Below are positions 12,028 through 23,596 of a DNA stretch of 64,000 bases, in pieces; positions within the stretch are counted from its first letter, which is position 1; each line of letters begins with the position of its first letter. The notes below the pieces were generated by a model. The model had not been told where the DNA came from. It saw only the letters and a program-made list of their open reading frames with translations, and ran no database searches. Source of the DNA: Corydoras sp. C115 (taxonomy: Eukaryota; Chordata; Actinopteri; Siluriformes; Callichthyidae); contig JAFMOC010000007.1 in NCBI GenBank assembly GCA_019802505.1, positions 7,450,501 through 7,514,500 of the forward strand, written 5' to 3'. The position numbers and the translations under genes are program-made.

Positions 12028-12548
12028 GTGAGTAAATTGTTGATGCTTGTTTTGGGTTTTGTATTTAACTTCGTATTTTGGGAATCAAATTACTTTCTAC
12101 TCATTTAAAGTAAAAATTTTTTTCATAAAGTTATTTAAAATGTTTGCCTCCCTTTTAAGTAGATTTTTCAGTATTATCTTATTCGTATAAATGGATTATT
12201 CCTTAGAAGCTGAGTATAAAATTTGTATCTTAGCAACACAAGTAAGTGTGTCCATTCAGCTCAAATAGAATAAGAAGCAGATCGTAACTAAATTTGACTA
12301 TAATTGAAATAAGGTGGTGATTTTTATAATGAAAAACACATTACAGAGCCTTACTACTGCCATAAGTGTTCATCATTTATATAAGATAAATTCAATCTCC
12401 ATTTAAAGAAATCCTTTTTGAAATAAAATTTTGAATATCACAGTCTAAGGAAAATGACCACTATTATTAAATAATTTTGACTAGAAGCAAAATGTGGTCC
12501 GTCTGATAACTAGGACCTGTGAGACTGTGATGCAGCCACCAGTATCCC

Positions 12549-12586
<38 letters not shown>
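12549..12586. repeat. (TTA)n microsatellite
   Basis: About 12 TTA units followed by TATATAA. Confidence 0.95.
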
Positions 12587-12587
<1 letters not shown>

Positions 12588-12699
12588 ATTTTTTGAACAA
12601 TCATGAACAAAGTTATGTATCTGGCCGAATTCATAGCAAAATTTTATTGAGATACAATATAACAATAAGTCATATTGCATATGGTCTGTAAGATAGACA

Positions 12700-13100
12700 T
12701 TAAACATTTACATTTACATTTAGTCATTTAGCAGACGCTTTTATCCAAAGCGACTTACAAATGAGAACACCACAAGTCAGAAGCCATGGAGAAAACCAAC
12801 TATACTGTAAGTTCATCAAACCTGATTGTTATTCGAAGCCGCGCCCCTCCCCCCTTTTTTTTTATTTATTTATTTTTTTTTTTTATAACAGGTATTTGTT
12901 AAATAGATGCGTCTTAAGTAGTTTCTTAAAACTGTTTAGAGATTCTGCCTTACGGACAGAGTTGGGAAGATCGTTCCACCATTTTGCAGTGGTGAACGCC
13001 ACAGAATGAGAATTAGCTCCTCGGTGAGGTGGAATCGGCAGGCGACAATCCTCACTGGAGCGAAGTGATCGAGTCGGAGTGTAAAGTCACTAAAGACATT
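12700..13100 (+). repeat. Dispersed fish repeat with the AGACGCTTTTATCCAAAGCG core
   Basis: Starts with ACATTTACATTTACATTTAG and the core AGACGCTTTTATCCAAAGCG ACTTAC, one of the commonest motifs in fish genomes. Downstream, TTCTTAAAACTGTTTAGAGA and GTTGGGAAGATCGTTCCACC match the longer version of the same repeat. I do not know its class with certainty. A poly-T/ATTT tract lies at 12850-12885. Confidence 0.6.
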
Positions 13101-13113
13101 AAAGTCACTAAAT

Positions 13114-13469
13114 ATTCATTCATTCATTCATTCATTATCTTCCGCTTTATCCTCTTTTAGGGTAGCCGTGGGTTTCCCCATGCCCATCCAGGGGAGAACG
13201 TTTCTGGCGCTGGGCAGACACACCCAGGACAGGGTGCCAACCTAATGCTGGACACACACTCACTCACGCACACACACTCTACATTGGGCAATTTGGAGAA
13301 CTCAGTTGACTTGATCCATGTTTTTGGACTGTGGGAGGAAACCGGAGAACCCGGAGGAAACCCACACGGACACGAGGAGAACATGGAAACTCCACCCAGA
13401 TGGGGATTCGAACCAGGAATCCCTAGCGCTGAGAGGCGAACGTGCTAACCACTAAGCCACCGTGCCGCC
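13114..13469 (-). mobile_element. V-SINE, full-length, copy B
   Basis: Same structure as copy A: tRNA-like head (A box around TGGCTTAGTGGTTAGCACG, B box GGTTCGAATCCC), V core, and a (GAAT)n tail on the minus strand. The 10-bp duplication GTCACTAAAT lies at 13104-13113 and 13470-13479. The target itself lies in a stretch with three GTCACTAAA-like repeats. Confidence 0.93.
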
Positions 13470-13924
13470 GTCACTAAATTTATGAAATATATTATATTTT
13501 ATGGTTATTTTTATGATTATAATATTTCTGTAAGCAGGCATTTAACATAAAAAAAGATTTGAATGTGTAAATGCAATGAAAATATGTGTTCACTCAGTTT
13601 ATAATTTATTACTGTACCACTTACATTCATGGATACATGGATTGTCTGTGTGGTGTAGTGTTTTTCTGCATTTCTCAGAAATCTGTTTTGAATTTGCAAA
13701 GCCTCACAACTTATATAATGACAAACACAATAAGTAAATCATAAAAAATATGAATTTGATGTAAATAAGTGAGTAATCAGCTGGTAAACATTGTGCTCAC
13801 AGAAAACATTTCTTTTATTCTCTTTGATTGTGATTCACTGAAAAATCATGAAAATGAGGACTAGTTAAGATGAAAAAGTGGCTGAACATCAGGCTGGAGC
13901 ATGTTAAAAGGTTAATTCATTTAG

Positions 13925-14130
13925 GTTTGTGGAACAGTGGGTAGCACTTTCTTTCATGTCGAACATAGTTGGTCATGCCTTTGATTCTCGGGGTGTTTTA
14001 AACTTTCAGTTAAATATTTGTATGTTCTCTTCATGTTTGTATGGGTTTCCTTTGGGAATGCTGGTTTCCTTTTCCATACACATGTTAGAAACATATATTG
14101 GAAGTACTACATTTTCTTTTATGAAAGTTT
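13925..14130 (+). mobile_element. Old, decayed SINE of the V-SINE superfamily
   Basis: GGAACAGTGGGTAGCACTTT, TTGATTCTCGGGG, TGTATGTTCTCTTCATGTTT, GTATGGGTTTCCTTTGGGAA and TGGTTTCC follow in the order expected for head, B box and V core. Divergence is much higher than in copies A and B. Confidence 0.6.
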
Positions 14131-14158
14131 GTGCATTAATGTGTTATTTTAACATTAT

Positions 14159-14165
14159 AAAAAAA

Positions 14166-14248
<83 letters not shown>
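14159..14248. repeat. Poly-A then (TA)n array
   Basis: About 25 A residues followed by about 33 TA units, directly abutting the Tc1-like element on its left. Confidence 0.97.
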
Positions 14249-14251
<3 letters not shown>

Positions 14252-15876
14252 ACAGTTATGTCCATAAATATATCGACAGAGACAACATTTTTCTAATTTT
14301 GGTTATGTAAATGACAACAATGAATTTTAAACAAAACACTTCAGATGCAAAAAATTAGACTTTCAGCTTTAATTCAGTGGGTTGAACAAAATGATTGCAT
14401 GAAAATCTGGGCAACTAAAGCATTTTATAAACTCAATACCTTCATTTCAGGGGCTCAAAAGTAAGTGGACAAATTAAGTGATTGTCAATAAAATATTTGT
14501 TTTTAATACTTGGTTGAAAAAACTTTGTTGGCAATGACTGCCTGAAGTCTTGGACATCACCAGACGCTGTGCTTCCTCCATTTTAATGCTCTGCCAGGCC
14601 TTTCCTGCAGCAGTTTTCAGTTGTTGTTTGTTTGTGGGCATTTCTGTCTGAAGTTTAGTCTTTAACAAGTAAAATGCAGGCTCAATTGGGTTGAGATCAG
14701 GTGACTGACTTGGCCATTCAGAAACGTTCCACTTTTTTGCTTTAATAAACTCCTGGGTTGCTTTGGCTTTATGTTTCGGGTCATTGTCCATCTGTATTAT
14801 GAAACGCCCACCAATCATATTGGCTGCATTTGGCTGGATTTGAGCACACAGTACGTCTCTGAATACCTCAGAATTCATCCGTCTGCTTCTGTCCTGTGTC
14901 ACATCATCAATAAACACTAGTGACCCAGTGCCTCTTGCACCCATGTATGCCCAAGCCATCGTACATAGCCTCCACTGTGTTTTACAGACAATCTGGTATG
15001 CTTTGGATCATGAGCTGTACCATGCCTTCGCCATACATTTTTCTTTCCATCATTCTGGTAGAGGGTGATGTTGGTTTTGGCTGTCCAAAGAATGTTCTTC
15101 CAGAACTGTGTGGGTTTTTTTTTAGATGTTTTTAGCAAAGTCCAAACTAGCCTTTTTATTCTTGAGGCTTAAGAGTGGCTTGCACCATGCAGTGAACCCT
15201 CTGTATTTACTTGCATGCAGTCTTCTCTTTATGGTAGACTTGGATATTGATACACCTACCTCCTGGAGAGTGTTGTTCACTTGGTTAGCTGTTGTGAACG
15301 GGTTTATCTTCATCATGTAAATTATTCTCCGATCATCTACCACTGTTGTCTTCTGTGGGCATCCAGGTTTTTTGCATTGGTGAGTTTACCAGTGCTATCT
15401 TTTTTTCTCAGGATGTACCAAACTGTAGATGCCATTCCTAATATTGTTGCAATTTCTCGGATGGGTTTTTTTCTGTCCTCTCAGATTAAGGATGGCTTGT
15501 TTCACCTGCATGGAGAGCTCCTTTGACCGCGTGTTTTTTTTAACAGCAAAATCTTCCAAATGAAAGCAGCATGCTTAATATCAACTCCAGGCATTTTGTC
15601 TGCTTAATTGAGAATGACATAACGAAGGAATTGCCCACACCTGCCCATGAAATAGCCTTTGAGTCAATTATTTTTGGTCCCATTAAAAACAGGGTGTCAC
15701 AGGTTAAGGAGCTGAAACTCCTATACCCTTCATCCAATTTTAATGTGGATACCCTCAAATGAAAGCTGAAAGTAGAGTAGATTATGTAGATAATTATAAC
15801 TTGAACATATTTCAGTCAACAGGTAAAAAAAACAAAATTTGCATCAGTGTCCAAATATACAGTATATGGATCTAAC

Positions 15877-15882
<6 letters not shown>
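14249..15882 (-). mobile_element. Tc1-like DNA transposon 1 (inactive)
   Basis: The left end CACACAGTTATGTCCATA and the right end TATGGATCTAACTGTGTG are inverted repeats, and a (TA)n array lies on both sides, in keeping with TA target use. The length of 1.6 kb is typical of the family. The transposase lies on the minus strand and is broken (see pseudogene). Confidence 0.88.
14474..15540 (-). pseudogene. Tc1-like transposase, multiply frameshifted, first catalytic Asp lost
   Basis: The protein would cut and paste the element by a DDE mechanism. On the minus strand the pieces run in order. A helix-turn-helix segment (SKELSMQVKQAILNLRGQKK, then after a shift REIATILGMAS) comes first. It is followed by the second DNA-binding part (VSISKSTIKRRLHASKYRGF) and the catalytic core. 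The frame changes at least twice (near 15130 and 14940), and there is a TAG near 15340. The motif usually LWSDETKI reads LWTAKTNI, so the first catalytic Asp is gone. The second (MDNDPKH) and the Glu of PDLNPIEPAF remain. It cannot be active. Confidence 0.88.

Positions 15883-15956
<74 letters not shown>
15883..15956. repeat. (TA)n array, right of Tc1-like element 1
   Basis: About 37 TA units. With 14183-14248 it suggests the transposon jumped into one longer TA array. Confidence 0.97.
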
Positions 15957-15961
<5 letters not shown>

Positions 15962-16089
15962 TTAGCATTATTATGATTAAATTCCAACAGGGTCAAATGA
16001 GATAGCAGGAAAAAGAATGCTAGTTTATGAAAGCTGAAGTTTCTTACAGCACTAATAAAATATAAATTGAAACATTACCACAGCTCACT

Positions 16090-16260
16090 CACTGTGCTTT
16101 AGTGTAGACTGCCGTCTGGGGCTGCAACTTCAAGTTCCGTATCTTTTCCAACTGCTAAATGATGAAATTCTTTTCCTAGCTCTGTCCATTTTCACGAAAC
16201 ACCTGAAGACACATCTTTTCTACAATCAATTGTTCTGACAATTTCATTATCTATTAAAAA
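16090..16260 (+). mobile_element. LINE 3' coding-end remnant (LKTHLF type)
   Basis: The + strand can be read as SIFTKHLKTHLFYNQLF then stop. Many L2/CR1-type reverse transcriptase ORFs end with a SLxxFKxxLKTHLF pattern. Short and without other landmarks, so tentative. Confidence 0.35.
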
Positions 16261-16809
16261 AGAAAAACTATTGTGAATTGGTAGGGACGTTTTGAATGTG
16301 AAGGGAACACAAACTTTTGCTAGCTGCAGCATTATTTCTGTAATGATGAGTAAAGTCTGCCTTAAGGGCTTTGAGCTTGTATATTATCTCTCACTAACAC
16401 TGCTTCCTAGAAACAGAGGTTAAACCAAGCAGCATCCACAGCTGTTCTGCATGAAAACAAAAATCACAGATTGACGGAATTAGAGTCAGTACTGTGCAAA
16501 ATTGAAGAGCTCTCAGCAACAACATAGCAGCATAATAAATGTCAGCTGCTCTTTTTACTGACATGCACTACTTTGCTTCTGACAATTGGTACTGCAGTCA
16601 TATTTCTGAAATAGTTGTATAAAATACAATATATGATTTTTTTCATGCCCTAGATTATATTATTTTATTTAATTGGGCAAAGAAATGATTCACATTAGCT
16701 TTACTAAATAGACTGAGGGTTTAAAAAAAATCTAAATGAATTATTGAGATTAAAGGGCTAAAATCAATATGTAGGCATACAAGACTTACTGTATAGTTGC
16801 TGTAGCCTA

Positions 16810-18225
16810 GAAGGGTCTGATGAAACTCTTTGAAAGATCTTTAGTCTTCTTTATTTGGCTGTTCCCATCACCCTAACAACAAGCCTCCCTTACTATATCT
16901 AGAAATCTCCTCTTTGGCCTTCCCCTTGTCCCCCTGCTTGATAGTTTAATCCCGAGCATCCCTTTTGCCAATATAAACCCCTTTCTAAACCACCTCAATA
17001 TTTAACATCCTACCTGTTCTGTCTCTCTCGTAAACTTATTTTTAATCTTGTATATCCACGTTACTCCCAATAACAATCACAACATCTTTATCTTTGCTAT
17101 TTCCAGTTCCTTTTGGTCAGTGGTACCGCCTCTAAGCCATTCAACATTCCAGGCCCTACTACCGTTCTGTAATCTTTCCCTTTCACTACGGCAGATACTA
17201 TTACATCTCTCACATCTCTATTTTATACTCTGTTACTTTGTGTATCTGATTCCTGGTATTTAAACTTGTCCAAACTCAAGCCCTTCAAATAAACCTTCCA
17301 GCCTTCCTCTCTTTCATTCACACACATTTTTGCTCATGCTAATCTTTGTTCCTTTTTTCTCTAATGTACACCTCTATCACTAAGCTCTCATTGACCTGCT
17401 TCACATTTCCCAATGCCATTTGCAAACTTCAATTTTCACTGAGATTTCTGCTTAACCTCGTCTGTCAGCCTGTCAATGATCATCACAAATAAAAAAAGGA
17501 CTCTGAGCTGACCCTTGATGCAGCCTCACCACCACTTTAAATGCATTTGTGTCTTCTAATGCACACCTCAGTGATGTTACTCTGTCCATATACATACCCT
17601 GCACTCCCTCTTGCTTCCCTCTTGCTTCCCCTCTTTATTTCCTTAAACAATATCACAGCTCCTCTTTCCACATCCTGTTAAAAGAGCTTTCTTTAGATCT
17701 ACAATCACACAATGCAGGCTTTTCTGACTTTCCCTATACTTCTCTATTAACATTCTCAAAGCAAATATTGCATCAGTGGTGGATTTTCCTGGCATTAAAC
17801 TAAACTGCTTTTTACAAAATTTTCAGTGCAGTTTTCACTACTTTTTCCGGATCTTCATACTGTGGCTGATTAACTTGATTTCTTTGTAGTTACTTAAGCT
17901 GTGTTAAAAATGGAAATGTGAAAATGAGACCCATTACACTTCTTTTCCACTACACTAATTCTCCTCATACATCTCCTTACCTTTTTTTTTTTTAAACAAT
18001 TTTTTAAACAAATTTAAAAACAGTTTTATTAAACAATCTTGTTTACTACAGTCTCTTGTAAAACATTCAAGCATCCCCTGGTATCTCTTCTGAAACAAGA
18101 GCTCTTCATTGTCTTCAAAACTGCCATCACTTCCTTCTTTACCACCTGATTCACTATTTCTGCATCATCCAACATTTTCTTTCTTTAATTTCTACATTTC
18201 TTCTACAATTTTGTGCAGTGGAACT
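16810..18225 (-). mobile_element. RTE-type LINE, 1.4-kb antisense copy
   Basis: The + strand shows, in order, the complement of the reverse transcriptase and C-terminal part of a common fish RTE-type element: CCTCTTTGGCCTTCCCCTTG, TTGCTATTTCCAGTTCCTTT, CATTCACACACATTTTTGCT, AACCTCGTCTGTCAGCCTGT, GACCCTTGATGCAGCCTCAC, and GCAAATATTGCATCAGTGGT. Several stops and indels interrupt the frame. The element inserted antisense to prkn. The smaller pieces at 9775-10171 and 24302-24615 belong to the same family. Confidence 0.8.
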
Positions 18226-18560
18226 GTGGAAGGAAAGGCGGAGCCGACAGCATTGTTCATTGAAGGTAAATAATGCACCTGGCTCCGCCTGATGAACTTG
18301 TGAACACTTTCTAAGCTGTAATATCACATTCCGTGGGGAGAGAAATCCATGGAATAACAGGAGACTCTCTGTGAGCTACACATGCCAAACAGCTATAGTT
18401 TAAACTCATGTTAAAACATTCTGCAATAAAGCCCGCTCCTGCTGGTGAGAAATACTGTATACTCTTTACAAACACCAAGAAATGGCTCAAGATGTTTCAC
18501 CAAATCTTTGTGGTTCAAACAGCAGTGATTCGTGATTTACTGCTATTGTGCACAGGGGAT
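18215..18560 (+). repeat. Possible LTR-like sequence
   Basis: Starts TGTGGAAGGAAAGGCGGAGC, contains a polyadenylation signal (GCAATAAAGCC at about 18421), and could end near TTGTGCACA. The GC-richer start and this order resemble fish solo LTRs, but no target duplication or second copy was found. Confidence 0.25.
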
Positions 18561-19309
18561 GTGGAAGTGTTTGGTTTAATTTTTTTATTTGTTTTGTCTT
18601 AGTTAGTTAAATGAAGTTTCTTTTTCTTTTTCCAAAAAAAAAAGAAAACATTTCATGAAGCTATCAATTACGTGTAAGTTTACACTGTTTGCAGTGTAAA
18701 ACATCATAAGCCAGGGCAAAGAAAGGGCAAGTATATATATAGATGAGGTAAATCGGCTACTTTTCTGAAGAAATCTTTAAGGTAGATGAGATTTTCTGCC
18801 ATTACAGTTACAGTACACGACACAGCATTGTTTTTGCTGACTGTATAACAAATGGCTTGTACTGTCAGTTCTGGCTGGCCAGGGATATATGTGTGGCTAA
18901 TGCAGCTGGTATCAAACTGTCTCAGCTCCTCAAGTGAACAGATTGCTGCAACCCAGCGGGTCACAGTCACTGAAATTGTGGGTTTGGCATTTGGAATTGA
19001 CTCTAACATTCTGGCATGTCTGCAGGTGGTCATGTGCAATTAACTGTTTATCAACTTGCATTATTTGTGCTTCAAAGGAAGATTTAAACAGATCACACCT
19101 TGGTGTACAATGATCTAACAATTCATACAGATAAGATGGAAACCAGGCAAATCAGACATCTAGTGTTTCCTCTGATTGTGTCATGCAAAACCATATTTTT
19201 ATTGCTTTTTATTGATTAGTGAAAATAGTATGAGACAAAGAGACAAAGATGAGACACAATCCTGCAGAATCAATGTAACAAATAAAATGTGAATTCATAT
19301 TACAAGTCA

Positions 19310-19465
19310 ATGGTTGGCGTCAGAGTACAGGGTCAACTATGATTTAGCATCACCTTGAGCAATGAGGGTTAGGAGCCAACATTGGTAATTACCGTGGCCT
19401 TGAAATTTGAACACCCAACCTTCAGATTAACAGCCCAACAGTCTTACCACTAAGCTACCACACAC
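19310..19465 (+). repeat. Dispersed fish repeat, 3' part
   Basis: CACCTTGAGCAATGAGGGTT, TTTGAACACCCAACCTTCAG and CTTACCACTAAGCTACCACA occur in the order typical of the 3' half of the AGACGCTTTTATCCAAAGCG repeat group. Confidence 0.5.
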
Positions 19466-20101
19466 TTGTGTTATTCAGCAACTAAGAAGTAATTCAGAGC
19501 ATCAGGTCTGAAACAGCTCTTAGTCTTTGAATGAGAAATTTTTGAGTTAATTTTAAGACACCTGTCTTTAATAAACAAATGAATTATTTTGTGCTAATTG
19601 TCTTATGATATTCTTAAATATGTCTTATATTTACAATATTGTCTCATTACTGGCAATAATCTATATAAATTGCTTACCTTTGTTCTTACCAGGTTCTTAA
19701 TGTTAGAAGAAAAGTAAATTATGCACAGGTTTGTAGGTCTAGAGTGGCTGTTAAAACGAGGTTTTATGGTGTTCTTGACATCCATTCTCCAGCATATATC
19801 CACCTGTTGTTTTACCCTGATCAATGAAGAACCACCCATCTTTCAGCTCCTCAGGTGCCCAGCATTCTGAAGTGCGGAAATTGCCATGTCTTTTTTGTCT
19901 GTGGGTGGAGATAGGCATACCCACTGGACAATGTGACTGCAAAGCCCATAGGTGTCTCGATGGTGGTAGCTGATGTCCTTGTCGTCTCAGGTTCCACACA
20001 CAGGAACAGGCTTTATTCACAGGTGTTTAGTGGCTTAGTAGCTCAGTTTATTGCTCTTGGATCTGCCTAACACACCTGTGGCAATATAATATGGCACTAT
20101 A

Positions 20102-20860
20102 CCGTATTTTCCGGACTATAAGGTATTATAGTACAATACTAAAAAAAAGTATTGTTGTGCAACCGGGTGTTTTTTTCCACACATCACCGTCCCTGCTGAT
20201 CTGTGGCTCCATGCGCGCTCATCTCACAGACAACGTGAAAAGCCGAGTGTAGAAAATTAATTCGGAGCTTGCCGTCATTCCGGGAGGATTAAATAAAGAA
20301 CTCCAACCGCTGGACATTGGTGTAAACAGGGCGTTTAAAGTAAAGTTGTGGGTGGCGTGGGAGTGATGGATGATAGACGGCGAACACACATTTACTAAAA
20401 CTCGGGAGGCAGCGGCGGGCGAGTTATGCCACCGTCTGTGAATGGATTGTGGATGTCTGGGCTAAGGTTTCTGCTGTAACTTTTGTCCGAGCTTTCGCAA
20501 AAGCTGGCATCATTGCTCAACAGCCGCCTGGCGACGAGACTGACTCGGACATTGATGAGGGGGAACACCGGAGTGCTCGATAGTGAAATTGCACAGCTTT
20601 TTAATTCAGACACAGAAGATGAGGACTTTGATGGATTTGTGGGAGAAGAGTGATTAAAAATAATGTGTGTTTGGTCAAGTAGTAGAATAAACTTCAATTA
20701 TAAATCACCGTTTTGCATCCTTGACTTTTCTTGTAGATCGTATGTTTTAGCAAGTGCCTTATAATACGGTGCCATACAGAATAAGTACCGTACAGAAATA
20801 GAGTCCGTAATTGAGACTACGCCTTATAGTACGGTGCGCCTTATGGTCTGGAAAATACGG
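20102..20860 (+). mobile_element. Pogo/Tigger-like DNA transposon, internally deleted
   Basis: The left end CCGTATTTTCCGGACTATAA and the right end TTATGGTCTGGAAAATACGG are inverted repeats with two mismatches, and TA flanks both sides (20100-20101 and 20861-20862). At 759 bp it keeps only the 3' part of the transposase. Further copies of the TIR-like motif lie inside (20757-20772, 20821-20840), as is common in this family. Confidence 0.85.
20275..20653 (+). pseudogene. Pogo-like (DDE_1) transposase C-terminal remnant
   Basis: The + strand reads VIPGGLNKELQPLDIGVNRA followed by FKVKLWVAWE then stop. LQPLD with NRAFK is the signature around the third catalytic Asp of pogo/Tigger-type transposases. 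After a frame change it reads YATVCEWIVDVWAKVSAVTF and VRAFAKAGII, then an acidic tail ending SEIAQLFNSDTEDEDFDGF. The N-terminal DNA-binding domain and the first two catalytic Asp are missing, and there are at least two frame changes. The open frame on the opposite strand (20395-20697) is a shadow. Confidence 0.82.
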
Positions 20861-20862
20861 TA

Positions 20863-21187
20863 CATTAATTCATTATCTTCTGCTTAATCCATGGGGGGTT
20901 TCCCATGTCCATCCAGAGGAGAAAGTTTCGGGTACAGTGCAGATCCGTCCAGGACAGGGCACCAATTTATTGTTTGGCACACACTCCCCCACACGCACTC
21001 ACTCCCCTCCCCCCCCCCTCACACACACACATTATATGGGGCAATTTAGAGCATTCAATTTACCTTGAATCCATGTTTTTGGATTGTGGGAGGAAACCGG
21101 GGAGAACATGGAAACTCCACCCAGATTGGCATTTGAACCAGGAATCCGAGGCACTGAAAGGCGAACGTGCTAACCACTAAGCCACCA
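20863..21187 (-). mobile_element. V-SINE, copy C, beside the pogo-like element
   Basis: V core (GGGGAGAACATGGAAACTCC on +) and head complement (GCTAACCACTAAGCCACC) are clear. Its tail lies directly against the right end of the pogo-like element. A C-rich stretch (21005-21020) has grown in the tail region. Target duplication is not clear. Confidence 0.85.
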
Positions 21188-22990
21188 TATACAATTTAAT
21201 ATATAATGGTCAGTTATCTTACCTTCAAATTTGAGTAAAAAATGTCCCTCTTCCATTTTGCATGGAAGTGGTAAGTTGTTGGTTACTTACTTGTTTCTCA
21301 GTTTTTATATAACTTTTTTTTCGCTGAAAGGCTTAATACATAGGTCACTATAGAGAATCCAGAGAGATAAAAATAGAAAAATAAAGCTTTTTTATGTCCT
21401 AGGTTTTTGTAACTTTATTAACACAATGGCTGAATAACTATTCTCCAAGCTTTCGGTCCACTTATTGTTGCAAATAGGGAGTGGTTATCCATATATCTTT
21501 GACCTTATAGTATTGTAAAATTCTTAAATGTTGCTTAATTTAATTGAACAAAGAAAATGTGTAATTAACAACCTGCAGCTAAAATCCTTGCCTTACAATT
21601 ACCAGCCTTAATGGAGTATGTGTTCTTGGCAAGGTCAACTGCTTCAGCCATTAGTTTGGTATGATCGTTGTTACCTTTTCAGCTTTATGTGCATCAAGAG
21701 GAGAGCGAGCTCTGGCACAATGCAGCCCAATCAGCAACACCAGCCATTCAAATCAAGGAGTGATTAAAGTGGTGCAGCAATTACCCTCCTGAGTGGGCTT
21801 TTGTTTGGCCTGATTCTCTCACTTACTGCCTTCCTATTCCTGCTATTGAAAGGGCAGTGGCAAGGACATCGTCACACTCTTAAAGTGCCACCAGAAGAAG
21901 GGTCAAATGGGTAAAACTAATATGACTTGTGGTTATTTTTATAAGTTGGATTATATATCAAGTGTGCATACCAATAAAAAGTGCAAAGTTAATGGAGGAT
22001 AAAGAATTCTTGAAAATTGTGGGGAATATGATTATAGGATGTGTCGAAGTTGACTGATTAGACTTTGTGTATGATTGGTATAAGTGGGACATTTGAAAAT
22101 CTATCATTTGATTGTTAAAAAGGAATTTAATCAAAACAAACCATATGGGTTTTTTTTTGATAATGAGTCCGTTGAACAGGCACACACGCATGTAGTCCCT
22201 TTCACAAATATTGAACTACTGATAAACATAAACATTTTTTTTTGTTTTGTTTCAGATATTAAAAAATTACAGTAGTATGCCCAAGTACAACAAAGACTAG
22301 GTTTCCAAGGCCAACAGTTTGGTCTGTTTATGTGTGGACTTTAGACAAGTCTGTATCGCGTCTTAATTCATTTCTTGTCACTTACTGTTATGGCCCGCTG
22401 TGTGAACGGATACTGGACTGGATGAATATGTGTGAACGAGTACTGGACAATGCTCATTATGATGCTCATGCACCAAAGGATCATATGAACAGAGAATAAA
22501 TAAAAAAACAGACCACATCATATAAATGCACAAACATAGGAACCAAAAGAAAGAAGTAGCTAATTAACAAATTAACATGTGTTTAAGCTTGTTGATTTAT
22601 TTTACTTTCACAAATGTATCAAAAGTGTGAGTTCAAATCTCTGCTGTCTTCAGTCTTCACCCCTTAAGATCTGTCTCAAAGCAAATTGCTACGATTATCA
22701 AATGTGTATTTCACTTAAAGAACATCTTTTGGTAAAATCACATGGGTGGAGAGATGAAAGAATTCCTCAAAATATCAGCTAATTTATTTATTTTTTAATA
22801 TCATGGCAGAAAAGTTGCCCCAGTATATACTTGAATACTATTTTGTGCATTCTTTTTTAACCTACTTGGGCCAATGTATAGTGTGGTTTGCAAAAATAGA
22901 ATGGCACATTCCTTACTTCCTGTTAATTACAAAAAAGTAGATGCTTACTGCACAGATGTGTTGTTGACAATTAATAATAACAAACAAAAA

Positions 22991-23050
22991 AATAAGATGA
23001 ACTACAGTCTATAAATGTAGCAGTAAAAAGTCCATCTTTATGGTAAATGG
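22991..23050 (+). mobile_element. MITE right end (1340-1671 family)
   Basis: AGATGAACTACAGTCTATAA and AAAGTCCATCTTTATGGTAA match the right terminal repeat of the family. The rest of the element is absent. Confidence 0.6.
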
Positions 23051-23344
23051 AACAAATTTTGTGTACCGGTGTTGACTGGTAATATCTATATTACACATAG
23101 TTGTTTAAAAAGCAAAACATTAGTTTTAAATGTTATTGCATGTTTCAATATTTAAACTTAAACATTAGCACCGTTTACAAAATTTATTTTAAATTTATTT
23201 TATTGAGCAAATGTGTTTGAAGAAGGCGAAATGTGATCCATTTTCATACGCGCGAGAGGGAGAAAGCAGAGGTTTGTGTAATGGTTTATTTTATTTCTTT
23301 CCTACACAATAGCTAAGCTTTCTGATCACCTGATATCTTCTGGT

Positions 23345-23420
23345 TACATTTATAGATTGTTCTCTCATTTGTAAGTCGCTTTGGATTAAAGTTAAATGTA
23401 AATGCAAATGTTAATGCGTG
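23345..23420 (-). repeat. Head of the AGACGCTTTTATCCAAAGCG dispersed repeat
   Basis: CATTTGTAAGTCGCTTTGGA and TTAAATGTAAATGCAAATG are the complement of the repeat head seen at 12700. It lies 40 bp upstream of the exon 7 acceptor. Confidence 0.55.
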
Positions 23421-23459
23421 GTGGCAATAGATGGTAATTCTGTATGTTCTGTGCTGTAG

Positions 23460-23596
23460 GAGTCCTGTTCTAGTTGCTCAATGTGCGGAGCGTCACGTGA
23501 TCTGTCTGGACTGCTTCCACACATACTCTGTGATTCGACTGAATGAGCGACAGTTTATCCATGACCCAGTCATTGGCTATTCTCTTCCCTGTGCTG
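23460..23596 (+). CDS. prkn: prkn exon 7: body of RING1
   Basis: The exon is 137 bp, the same as human exon 7, from a CTGTAG acceptor to a GTATGT donor. It enters completing a phase-2 codon and leaves in phase 1. It reads SPVLVAQCAERHVICLDCFH and then TYSVIRLNERQFIHDPVIGY, ending SLPCA. The Cys, His, Cys, Cys run (QCAERHVICLDC) aligns with human C253, H257, C260 and C263, and the last Cys with C289. Human C268, which is not a zinc ligand, is Ser here. RING1 binds the ubiquitin-charged E2. Exon 8, which would supply the last RING1 ligand (C293), was not found downstream. Confidence 0.95.

Larger units (their letters stand above)
12028..23459 (+). other. prkn: prkn intron 6 (11.4 kb)
   Basis: Repeat-dense intron between exons 6 and 7; the individual elements are listed separately. 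The stretches 18550-19310, 19470-20100 and 21200-22990 carry no repeat I can name. Within the last, 21640-21900 is less AT-rich and looks non-repetitive. Confidence 0.85.

Noticed and set aside
14920..15762. Plus-strand frames over Tc1-like element 1
   Set aside because: They are shadows of the minus-strand transposase.
20395..20697. 100-codon minus-strand frame
   Set aside because: It is the antisense of the pogo-like transposase tail, which is the recognisable strand.
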